64,000 nt of DNA from Turnera subulata (Eukaryota > Streptophyta > Magnoliopsida > Malpighiales > Passifloraceae). Shown piece after piece: positions 20,435 to 31,211 of the stretch. Location: contig JAKUCV010006617.1 in the NCBI GenBank assembly GCA_028386065.3, positions 1-64,000 of the forward strand. The letters run 5' to 3'. Both the position numbers and the translations under genes were made by a program. Position 1 is the first letter of the stretch; the number at the start of each line of letters is the position of its first letter. The notes beneath the pieces were generated by a model that saw only the letters and a list, made by a program, of their open reading frames with translations, did no database searches and was not told where the DNA came from.

Positions 20435-23400
20435 TTATCCTTGTCTTGAAGCGTTTCCATGCAAATGTGAAGATCTCAAATGAGAGTCATCCTGCAAGAA
20501 GATGGCCAGTAACGTAGTAAAGTAACGGCTTAAATAGTTTCTACACTGCAAACAACCACATTGAGAAAAATCCGGCAACGCACCTGCAAACTATAACTAA
20601 AACCAGCCGAAGGTCGAAAATCAAACTGTCCCTGTATGAATGTTAGTCAATCAGGTTACAGCAAATGAAACTAAATATCCAAAATTATTTTGTTATTATA
20701 TGCTATACCAGCCCATGCATCGTTTGCTGAGTCCCAAAAAACCCATCTTGGCTTGGCGCTATTGTATTCAGTTGCCCCTAGAGTAAGGCCCGATTCAACG
20801 CATCAGTCATTCATAAGACTGGCAATGAAATATAATTGACAGTTATAAAGCAGCCATATTACCAGCCCTTGCACGCCTGGTTGACTAACATAGTAAGCAT
20901 CATGAGGTGGCTCCATTAAATTTAGCACCTGTTTTTGACACCATCAGCTATGTTCTAATTTTTCACAAAGATCAAATTAAATCTCAACAGAAAACACATA
21001 ATGAAATGAGGAAATTACCAGCCCTTGCACATTCTGTTGTGTGCCATAATAACCGTTAAGTGTAATCCCTTCTGAGCTTAAATTTTCCTACAAGCATTGA
21101 AACCAATGTAAAAGATAGTTAATCATCCAAATCCAACATTATAGATCCATAACTATAGAGTATAGACAATGGATTCAGCTATCACGAAATCAACAATAAC
21201 CAGAATTAAAGAGCAGATGCTTCCAGTACAAATTGGAAAATGTGGGAATAGCCTAGCAAGAACCATACTTGCCAAAATCCAATTCAGATCTCAAGATAAT
21301 AAAACAAGATTTGGTTAGACAGAACAAATTACAAACCATTTGCTGCAAGCTATCTTCTGGTTCCACGAGCATGGAAGCTGGACCGGATTGTACCTGAAGC
21401 ATGAAGAGCACTCTTAAGCTAGATAAATTTTTTTAAATAGATAAGCATAAGAACATCATAAAAGGGCCAACCAACCTTCCTTTTCCTGACCGGATTCTTC
21501 TTCTTGCTGGATTTAGGAGCAAGGCTTCCAGCTCCTTGGTTTTCATCGTCTGGTTCATGCTGAACCAATGAAAGGCCACTAGACTCTGATATGCTATTGT
21601 TACAGTTATTCACATTCACACAATTCTTCAGAGCTTCTACTAGTGTGCGGAAAGCAATATTATAACTCTCTTCAGATAATGACCCTTCTTCACTCATCTC
21701 GATGGCGAGTTTGCACAAATCATTATAACGTTGCACCCTACTCTGTATGCGTGTTCCCTTAGCCATTGCTTGCCCACTCTTAGCATCTTTCGTCCACCTC
21801 TTCAATATATAATGAGATGGAATACTTGAAAGACCACTGATTTGGAGAACAATCAATGCGTGCCTACAAAGAAAACCTCTGTATTCAAACAAATGGCAGA
21901 GACAGGATACCTCTGACTTCGTCTTGTTCCATGTTACAAAATAACCTTCATCCTTTTCACAGTCTTGAACCATAAATGTAACCATGATTTCGTCTTCACT
22001 TTCCTTTTTAGGATGGCACCCAACCACACCCAGAACTTCCACTTGAAATTTCTTGAATATTGTATGCGTGTAAACCATCGACATTTGCTTTTCCCATGGG
22101 GAAGGGGATTTTACAGCAGGTTGTTTGTGCAAAGTATCAAAATCTGCTATGGCTTCCTCCTCATACCTATTTTGTAGTATTGTTCCATACTGTTTCATAA
22201 ACTCCTTCAGGGTCATTTTCCTGTGAATATATTTATCAAGGAAAGAGTTCATACTTTCAGAACGCTGATTGGCAGAAATTCCAGCAAGAAAAGTGTCTCC
22301 GACATATGTAGGCACCCACTTCTTGCGATCTTCATACAATGACTGAATCCATTCATCATCTTGAAGCTCAAACCGAGTTACCATTTTCCACCACCTCATA
22401 TCAAACTGTTCATCTGTCCAAGATTTAAAAATACACTTGTTAAATTTAGGCAAAAAGTTGTCATGCCGTTTTATCACGTGTGACAGAGTTTCAGGGATCT
22501 TCTCCAATATATGCCAAAGAGAAAAGCAATGACGCGTATTTGGGAGGACTTCCTCGATGGCTAACTTCAATCCTTTGTCTACATCAGTGACTATAGCTTG
22601 CGGTGCTTGCCCACCCATCGCTCTAAGCCATGTTTTCAACAGCCAAACAAACGTTGATCTTGACTCATCTGCGATAAAGGCACATCCCAGCAGTATTGGC
22701 TGGCAGTGATGGTTCACCCCAACAAAGGGAGCATATGGCAGTTTCTCATGGTATTTAACATAAAATGTATCAAAAGACACAACATCATTAAAGCTGATGT
22801 AATCAGTCCTGCTCTTAGCATCAACCCAAAACAGATTTCTGAGACACTGCTCCTCATTCAGATCAATAGCATAGAAGAAATTGGGATTCTCCTTCTTGAT
22901 ACGCTTAAAATACTCCAGTAACACCTGCGCATCTCCCTCCTCCAAAACCAAATGCTGGCTTTTCTCAACCCGAGTATCTGTTTCTGCAGGAGGGAGCTCA
23001 ATCCTCTGGAACCCACCACACTGTCTTGACATTTCAACATACATCTTCCTGGTCCGTTCACTCACAGCATGTAAGATGTCAATATTATTCTTTTCAGCCA
23101 ATTTCACATTCTTGTGGATTCGAAAATGATACGCTAGAGCCGGCAAGAGCTCATGATTGTGCTCCTTTACAAATTCATGAATAATCCACTTGCCATCCTG
23201 CCTCCTCTTCACATGCATGCTGGCCTTGCAGTCTGTTTTCTTAACGCTGGACCGACGGCTACTCCCACCATCGGATTCCGGGGTGATCCCATATCTTGAG
23301 CAGGCAAACTTGGCATCAATAAACTCCTTGGACTTCTTAGACCTCCTGCTGTTCTTTATGGAAGTGGTGAACCCCATAGACTTGGCATACTCTTGATAGA

Positions 23401-23632
23401 ACGAGTATGCAGCCTCATGGGATTCGAATTCGATGCCATTACCGGGCTCGAAATCCGCATCCCCATCAAAAACAGTCACAGGTCTTCTAGGGGAATCAGC
23501 GGCCCCACCAGCAGCAGCTTTAGTTAGCATTGGATGCAATAGCTCAACCGTGTTGTCACCCAAAGAAGCATCACCCATTGACATACTACTATCTTGAAGG
23601 TTCATAACATCATTCTGATCTGGCCCATTCAT
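20435..23632 (-). CDS. FAR1: FAR1/FHY3-family transcription factor (complete, seven coding exons)
   Basis: FAR1 and FHY3 are transposase-derived transcription factors that act in the nucleus in phytochrome A far-red signalling. Exon 1 (21476-23632, 719 codons from the ATG at 23630-23632) carries a FAR1 DNA-binding domain at about 65-165 (C111, C135, H158, H160), a MULE-transposase-like core at about 285-465 (acidic positions D288, D350, E459) and a SWIM zinc finger (C577, C579, C589, H591). I place six short exons by GT-AG junctions: 21337-21393, 21019-21087, 20863-20928, 20709-20777, 20584-20631 and 20435-20491. All are in phase 0 and the stop is at 20435-20437. They encode tandem YYGxQQxVQGL-type repeats and a LHGxxSR tail, as in FAR1. 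The total of 840 aa matches the family length. Residues 76-205 are closer to FAR1 than to FHY3. A probable 5' UTR intron spans 23652-23872. Orthology is inferred; splice sites are read by eye. Confidence 0.93.
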
Positions 23633-23651
23633 CCTTAATCCTAAACCACAC

Positions 23652-23872
23652 CTAAGAAAGATATATGAATTATTCTACTGGGACATAATTTAGCTACCAA
23701 GAATTTAACATTTCATTTAGGTAGCAAGAATTTAACATTTCCAGCTACAAATTAATATAACCACCAGAATCTATCTGGGATTAATGTAAGAACTGAAGCA
23801 AAATGGTTTTGTTTACGAGAAAGTAAGAAACGCAGAGGAAGGGAGAGGAGGGCGGGGAGGGAAGAAAAGAAC
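23652..23872 (-). other. Probable 5' UTR intron of the FAR1-like gene
   Basis: On the minus strand a GTTCTT donor at 23872 and a CTTTCTTAG acceptor at 23652 bracket 221 bp, 19 bp before the ATG. The upstream leader exon would extend toward the gap. Predicted only; no transcript evidence. Confidence 0.45.
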
Positions 23873-23988
23873 CTCAATTTGAAGTAACGTTACATTGGGA
23901 GATCTGTCCGCCAAATTGCAGGCGAGTGAGGGAAACGGGCGCGTTGGAGAGGGAAGCCCAAATTTTAGGGTTTTGGGGGGGGGGGGGG

Positions 23989-24704
23989 NNNNNNNNNNNN
24001 NNNNNNNNNNNNNNNNNNNNNNNNNNNNNNNNNNNNNNNNNNNNNNNNNNNNNNNNNNNNNNNNNNNNNNNNNNNNNNNNNNNNNNNNNNNNNNNNNNNN
24101 NNNNNNNNNNNNNNNNNNNNNNNNNNNNNNNNNNNNNNNNNNNNNNNNNNNNNNNNNNNNNNNNNNNNNNNNNNNNNNNNNNNNNNNNNNNNNNNNNNNN
24201 NNNNNNNNNNNNNNNNNNNNNNNNNNNNNNNNNNNNNNNNNNNNNNNNNNNNNNNNNNNNNNNNNNNNNNNNNNNNNNNNNNNNNNNNNNNNNNNNNNNN
24301 NNNNNNNNNNNNNNNNNNNNNNNNNNNNNNNNNNNNNNNNNNNNNNNNNNNNNNNNNNNNNNNNNNNNNNNNNNNNNNNNNNNNNNNNNNNNNNNNNNNN
24401 NNNNNNNNNNNNNNNNNNNNNNNNNNNNNNNNNNNNNNNNNNNNNNNNNNNNNNNNNNNNNNNNNNNNNNNNNNNNNNNNNNNNNNNNNNNNNNNNNNNN
24501 NNNNNNNNNNNNNNNNNNNNNNNNNNNNNNNNNNNNNNNNNNNNNNNNNNNNNNNNNNNNNNNNNNNNNNNNNNNNNNNNNNNNNNNNNNNNNNNNNNNN
24601 NNNNNNNNNNNNNNNNNNNNNNNNNNNNNNNNNNNNNNNNNNNNNNNNNNNNNNNNNNNNNNNNNNNNNNNNNNNNNNNNNNNNNNNNNNNNNNNNNNNN
24701 NNNN
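23989..24704. other. Assembly gap (716 N)
   Basis: Sequence is N from 23989 to 24704, preceded by a run of more than ten G. It hides the promoter and leader of the FAR1-like gene. ORFs reported across it are meaningless. Confidence 0.99.
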
Positions 24705-25572
24705 CACTTTGCTCATTTCGCCCCTTCCTGTCTCGGTTCTTAAAAATCATCGTCCCTGAAATTAGGTAAATTCAATTTACCTGCAGTCTCTGATATGCCT
24801 TGAGGGATTGATATGTGGCAAGTGGGTGCCCGTTTGTGGCCCGAATTTCCTTTTCACTTTTAAATTTCATATTTTTAAATTTTATAAGATATTTTAATTA
24901 ATTTTTTAAATTTTTCTTTTCTTTTTTTTCTCTTTTCTTTCCTCTTCTACACGAGCCTCGAGTGTTGGCCTAAACATGAGCTAATCACTTTCTTAATCTT
25001 AATTATTGTACTAATTATATTTAGTGATGGTTTATAATTAATTTTGATGATTAACAAAACACTTGAATAAATATTTTGGATACATTGTGTTGATTAAGTA
25101 TATAGGAGGACGCATGAGTATAATGAAACCATAAGGATATGCAGGGCGAATGGTTTCGTAGAAACCACAGGAGTACGAGCTGTCGATATTACCTTTTTCT
25201 ACAACTTGTAAGTGGTCCTCCCATGCATTTAAACTCAACTCTCAACGGCCTGGAGTAGAGAACAAGTAAGAGAAAAGGTTCAGAAAAGTCAGAGGAACGT
25301 TCTCTCTCAACTCCCACTTCACTTAATGAAGGTGGTCTAAATTTTCCTTACATGGTACTACTTTGCAACCTGTGAACACTCAAATTTGGACTTCTATATT
25401 TTATTAGTTTAGGCTTTTAAAATGTTTTAACCCAAAGTTAATGAGATGATTTAATTTTGGACTTAAAGTGTTTTATCAGTTTAATTGATAAAATATGGAT
25501 ATTCACAAGAGTCTGGTCCAGTAAAACTCAGTCCTTACAGCCCACTTTTAGTTCCGATTTTCGTGGAAAATG

Positions 25573-26204
25573 AGAATTAAAGTTACCTTTATAGGATATG
25601 ATTTTATGGTAGAAAAGAGTTGAAAATAGGTGATTTTGGACTAATTGGAGCACATTAATGTTAATTGGAGTAATTGACAGGAGTAACCAGCAAGAATGGA
25701 GTGATTCTAAGTCTGACAAACTTTAATTCCACGCAAACAAATATTAAAAAATGGGCTACAGTACAAAGTGACGGGCGGACATGACAGCATGACCGCCATG
25801 CCCTCCGGTCATGAGGACCAAGACCGCCGCTGCCGGCGATCATCACGTGATGCCCGCCCGGCAGTGGCGGTCATTGTGAACACCCTANAGAATTAAAGTT
25901 ACCTTTATAGGATATGATTTTATGGTAGAAAAGAGTTGAAAATAGGTGATTTTGGACTAATTGGAGCACATTAATGTTAATTGGAGTAATTGACAGGAGT
26001 AACCAGCAAGAATGGAGTGATTCTAAGTCTGACAAACTTTAATTCCACGCAAACAAATATTAAAAAATGGGCTACAGTACAAAGTGACGGGCGGACATGA
26101 CAGCATGACCGCCATGCCCTCCGGTCATGAGGACCAAGACCGCCGCTGCCGGCGATCATCACGTGATGCCCGCCCGGCAGTGGCGGTCATTGTGAACACC
26201 CTAA
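25573..26204 (+). repeat. 316-bp direct duplication joined by a single N (probable assembly artefact)
   Basis: Copy 1 (25573-25888) and copy 2 (25889-26204) appear identical by eye, including a 61-aa minus-strand reading frame with the same translation in both. The junction is the lone N at 25888. Copy 1 even includes the first 13 bases of the next LTR (25875-25887). Two contig ends that failed to merge would give this pattern. Confidence 0.85.
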
Positions 26205-28018
26205 TTTGACCCATGGTTTATTCTATTATCTTTGAATTTTGAATATATTTATGTCTTTAATCGATGAGATGATTTGATTGATGGCATGAATATGTTTGTG
26301 ATTTGATATGGTAGAATAAGAGTATTTTATTTGTTTAATTCTTTTTATTTATTTTTTTCCTTTATTATTTATTTAATTTTGAGTTATACACAAATATTAA
26401 GTTTGGGCTAATAAAATATGGATCCTCCAGTAGTAGCAGCCCATTTAAACACATTATCTGCAGCCCAATTTAATCCTAATTTTTGTGCAAATTTAGGATT
26501 AAATATATATTTTGCATGTTTTATGTTTTTATGGAGGTTTTATTGAAAAAAAGGAATAATTTGATGTGTAGTTGTTAATTAAAAAAAGTAGTGGAGTAGG
26601 AGACAAGTTTAGGATATTTTCTGAGTCAGGAAATATTCTAGAGAAAAGCAGAAACCAACTAGGAATCGGATTAGAGGAGATAAAGTAAGAAAATTGGAAA
26701 AATCGGCCAGTCGGTGGCGGCATGGAGCCATGACCACCACCACTGGCGGATATGTGTAGCATGACCACCATGGCCTGACGGTCAACACTTCTAGAAGGTT
26801 CTTTTTTCCTCTTTTTCTAATTCCTAGCTCTTAACCGTTAGATTTAGGGGTTCAATCTCGTCCCTTAGATTGTTAGGAAGATCCATTACCCCTAAACACT
26901 ATAAATAGACCCCTTATCATACACAATTGAGGATACACATGAGAATTATTCTCTACACACCTTAAGCCTTGAGTGCTTGGAAAATTCCTAGTTCTTTGAG
27001 CTTAGGGGGCATTAGAAGAGCTATTATTCTGGAGAAATTTTGTGGAGAGGAGTAGAAAAAATCCAATAGCAAGAGGAGAGCAAGAGGATCGGAAGAAGGA
27101 GGTCAATCGGAGAAAATCGTTGAAGTGGAGAGTGCAAACCCGAGAGGAGTGTTCTTCTCTACACAGTTTCGGGAAAATCACAATATCTGGAGCTGTAGGC
27201 ATCGGATTCCTGCATTCTTGGTGTTAATAGAAAGCTAAAAGAAAGATTTACAACTTTGATGTTGATTTCAGACACTGATTCGGCTTCCTTCTGGATCGAA
27301 TTGCTACTTGAAGTCGGGCCAAGATTCTGTTGAGGAGCGGAAAACTTATAGGAGCTAGAGGAGGGCTTCAAGAGGTAACCTTAACCCTTTAATCTCTAAT
27401 TTTGTTGCTCTAGCGTGTTGTTGTGATGCTATTGATGATAATGCTTCGATTGTTATGTGAATCTATGTTAGAACTACGTGGCTTTGTCCCCGGTCACACG
27501 GATACGTAGGTAGTCTCGGTTTGACAACAAGATGCAAGCCAAATTATTTGTTTTCTTTTTTTTTATGTTGTTACTGTGATGTTATCGTGATATTGGTGTG
27601 TTGTGTTGTGATCCCATGTAAGAACTACGTGAGCTTTGAATCCGGTCGCCGGAGTATGTAGGTGGATCTAGTAGTGAAATCTCAAGCTCAATTATGTGTT
27701 TATTTTCTGCTTTGCTTTTATTTTTATTTTATTGTTGTTGTTGTGTTGTTTGTGCATAAGGCATACTTTGATCTTCAATTGCACACAATTTCTCCCCAAC
27801 ACGGATGGGTGCCTAACACCTTCCCATCTGTAATGATCTGAATCCAACATCTTTGGTTCGTTATGACTGGTTGCCTCGGGTGATGGATTTCAGGTTTTTC
27901 CCTAAATTTTGCCCTTAATAAAATTCGGGTGGTAACTCCATTGATGTTGGATTGACCCTAAGGAGAAAGTGTAAGATTAAGGTGAGGGATCAAATTAATT
28001 TTTAGTCGGGTCCTCACA
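26191..28018 (+). mobile_element. Nested solo LTR (1,828 bp)
   Basis: Starts TGTGAACACCCTAATTTG and ends GTCGGGTCCTCACA. Flanks GTCAT (26186-26190) and GTCTT (28019-28023) agree at four of five positions, consistent with an aged target duplication. TATA box ACTATAAATAGA is at about 26898-26909. No internal domain is present. Confidence 0.85.
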
Positions 28019-29549
28019 GTCTTGGCCTCCTGGAACGCGTTTTCTCCTAATTTTTGGGTCGTTAATCAAATTACACTCATTTTGGACCTGATTTTAAGCG
28101 AGAATCCTGTCAATTATGAGGTCCACGAGCTGTACACTCCTAGAACTCTATAAATAGAGCCTCCCACTCACTCCAAAAGGATCATCAAGAGGGCTAAATC
28201 ACTCATACTCTTTTAAGCTTAGAAAAGTTTTTGGATACTCTACTCCTCCAAGCTCCTAAATACTCTTTTCTACTGTTACTGTGGCAAATTTCTTGTGAAG
28301 TTTAGTATCAACAAATATCCAGCAAGGAGGAATCAAGAAGAAATTGAGGTGAAGTTGAGAAGTGGAAAAGAATTGGGGTCATAGAGAAACCTAATTCAAG
28401 GAGTTAAAGAAGGGCTATCAGAGGTAATCCGTGATCCCTTTTTATTTCTTTTGCTGATGTTTTGAGATGATTATTGCTGACATGACTTAAGTTTTGATTG
28501 ATGACTTATAAGAACTACGTGGGCTTTGAACGCGGTCGCCGGGGTACGTAGGTGGTTTCTAGTGATGGAAACTCAAGCCCAATTATATTTATTTTTCTGT
28601 TTTGTTTTAGGATTAGATTTAATTTTCTTTTCTGTGATTTTTGTTTCCACACTTACACACTCACACAAGGCACACTATTTAACCCATTTATTGCACAAAG
28701 TTTCGTCCCAACTTGTGTAAGATGCTAACCCCTTCCTACACGTGACGAACCCTCGAATCTAACAATCTCTGGTTCGCTAGATTGCTCCGTTAAGTTTGAT
28801 GCCTAAGAAGGATTGATGCCTATGGTTTTCTCCTGGATTTTCCCAGGAAATAAAATCCGGGTGGCGACTTCTTTGATTGCTGAATTGGACAAGAAGAAGT
28901 AATTAAGTGAAGAGGCCGGATTTCCAGTCAGGTCTTCACACAACCATGGAGTTAAAAAGCTGATGTGGTCCCAATCTGAACCATAAGTGACTGAAGTCAA
29001 CTTTGGGATTCAAAAGCCGTTGGAAGACTTCCCCCCCCAAAACTCAGAGCTATATAAGAGGATTCAAAACACCTCTGAAGAATCATCTAGCCATTTGTGA
29101 AAATCTGAGTTTGAAATTTCAGGTTACAATTTGTGTTTCTAATCTTTCTTCATTATTGTACTCAAATCTACTGAAAGGGTAGTTTGTAAGCAAGACTTGG
29201 TTTAGTTTTGTTAGGTACTCAAGTCTAGGATTAGATTTGAGGGTAGGTTAGAGCTTAGCCTGTGAAAAGCTTGTGAATTGTAAAAGTTAAGGTTGAACCC
29301 ACAAAAACCTAAGGATAGTGAGTATTTGAAATCCTAAAGGAGGGTCCTTTAAGTAGTGGAGGTACCTTGTGAGGGAAAATCACTCTAAACCACTTGTGTT
29401 CACTTCTCTTCCCTACCTTATTTCTGTTCTTAGTTTGAAACTCACTACTGCAGTCCAACGCATAGTTTCATAGAAACCATATCAGTCCTGAACCCGAAAA
29501 AGCTTAAGCCTAATTCATCCTTCCTCTCTTAGGCATATTTGGGCCAACA

Positions 29550-29572
29550 ATTGGTAGCGAAGCTGCGATCTT
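29550..29572 (+). promoter_or_regulatory. Degenerate primer-binding site
   Basis: ATTGGTAGCGAAGCTGCGA directly follows the LTR end. It resembles the initiator-Met tRNA site TGGTATCAGAGC used by Copia elements, with substitutions. Confidence 0.65.
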
Positions 29573-29605
29573 AGTGTTAAGGAGTAATATCCAGAGAAAA
29601 AGATT

Positions 29606-31211
29606 ATGGCTTTTGAGGGTACAAGTATTAACAAGGCACCCTACTTTTATAGGGCAAACTTTGACTATTGGAAGTTTAGGATGATGATCTTTGTAAAAGG
29701 AAATGATCTGGAGATGTGGCATATTGTGCTGAACCCCTACAACAGACCTATGAGGGATATGCAATACTGGACAGAAGAGGAATTGAAGAGAGCAAAGTTG
29801 GATGCTCAAGCTAAAAATGCTCTTCGATATGGAATTAGTGAGAGCGAGTTCCAAAAGATCAGATCTTATGAAACTGTATTTGAAATTTGGAGGTTGTTGT
29901 GTGTCACTCATGAAGGAACTAATCAAGTAAAGGAATCAAGGCTCACCGCTTAATGAGGGACTATGAGTTATTCTAGATGGTTTATGAAGAAACCATCCAA
30001 GTGATGGATACTCGTATTACAATTCTTTGCAACAATCTTGCAATACTTGGAAAAGTTATTACAAAGATTCTGAGATCACTTCCCAAGGAGTGGAAGCCTA
30101 AGGTTACAGCCATTGAAGAGGCTCAAAACTTGAACGCTCTTTCTTATGATGAGTTGATTGGCAAGCTCGTTGTCCATGGTTCAAAGCTTGAAGAAAAGGA
30201 ACCTAAGAAGAAAATGTCGCCTTGAAGGTGTAGGAACCAAGTGATGATGAAAGTGATCCCGAGTTAGTTCTCTTTGCTTGGAAGGTTGCAAGATATCTCA
30301 AGATGAAGAGACAATCTAAACGAAGGTATCCAAAGGAAGCAAAGATAGATGAATCCAAGAAGGATCCTTTGGTGTGTTTTGGGTGCAACCGACCGGGGCA
30401 TAACAAGTCTGACTGCCCATGCCAAAAGAAGGATAGATATGGCTCTTCCAAAACCAAAGAGAAGAAATTCATGGCTGCTTGGGATGATTCGGATTCTTCA
30501 AGTGATTCAGACATAGAGGAGGCAACGAATCTATGCTTCATGGCTCATGGAGAATCTGAGGTAAATGACTCTACTGAATTTACTATTGATGAAATCAAAG
30601 ATGCTTTTTGTGACTTGCGTGATAATTATAAGAAAATTCTTAAGAAAAATAAAGAATACAATAAGCCAATTGATATGCTTGAATATGATGCTGCTCATAG
30701 AAATGCTTATGAAAAATTTGATCCTACTCACTTTGATGCTTTGAAAACATGTGAGACTCTGAAAAATGAGAAACTTGTCTTACAAGATGTTTATGATGAA
30801 CTAGAAAAGAAGATTGCTAGTAATATTGCTATGTGTGACAAGTTGTTGAAAGATTAAGAAGAATGTTGAGGATCTAAAGTGTTCCCTAGAAAATTTACGA
30901 AAGGTACAGAGAACCTGTGTCTGAATAGGCACATGGTTTTTAACAAGCCAGATCTACCTGTGCATTTTGTCAAAGCCGGTTCTAATATGCCATATAGACC
31001 TAAGATGATTATACATGAGCATTCATCTAGGAAGAACATACATTCACATGGCTCTGATGTACCTCATATTACATGTCATTATTGTGGTAAGATTGGTCAT
31101 GGCATTAGAACATACATGTTTAGGAAAAGAGGCTGCCATGTAAAATACACGTGGGTTCCAAAAGAAACCAGATCAAACCCTGAAGGACCCAAAAATAGTT
31201 TGGGTACCTAA
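29606..31211 (+). pseudogene. Copia gag remnant with two zinc-knuckle motifs
   Basis: The ATG at 29606, 56 bp after the LTR, begins MAFEGTSINKAPYF, a typical Copia gag start, with YWKFRMMIFVKGNDLEMW. The frame is broken near 29950, 30225, 30857 and 31211. A CX2CX4HX4C knuckle (CFGCNRPGHNKSDC) is at about 30378-30420. A second (CHYCGKIGH, about 31074-31100) has lost its last Cys. Gag would form virus-like particles in the cytoplasm; this copy cannot be translated intact. Confidence 0.85.

Larger units (their letters stand above)
25371..28940 (+). mobile_element. Solo LTR with CAACC target duplication, itself carrying a second solo LTR
   Basis: Starts TGTGAACACTCAAATTTGG at 25371 and ends GGTCTTCACA at 28940, with CAACC at 25366-25370 and 28941-28945. 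It contains the LTR at 26191-28018 and a suspected false duplication. Net length is about 1.4 kb. TATA box CTATAAATAGAG is at 28148-28159. Downstream of it, 'gggtggcgacttc' near 28860 marks the end of the LTR as in its relatives. Confidence 0.92.
24963..29549 (+). mobile_element. Copia 5' LTR split by a nested solo LTR
   Basis: Left part 24963-25370 starts TGTTGGCCTAAACATGAG; right part 28946-29549 ends GGGCCAACA. Removing the insertion and one copy of its CAACC duplication rejoins a continuous LTR. A TATA-like GCTATATAAG is at 29049-29058. Confidence 0.88.

Noticed and set aside
23874..24759. Long open frames on both strands across the gap
   Set aside because: They consist almost wholly of unknown residues created by the N run.
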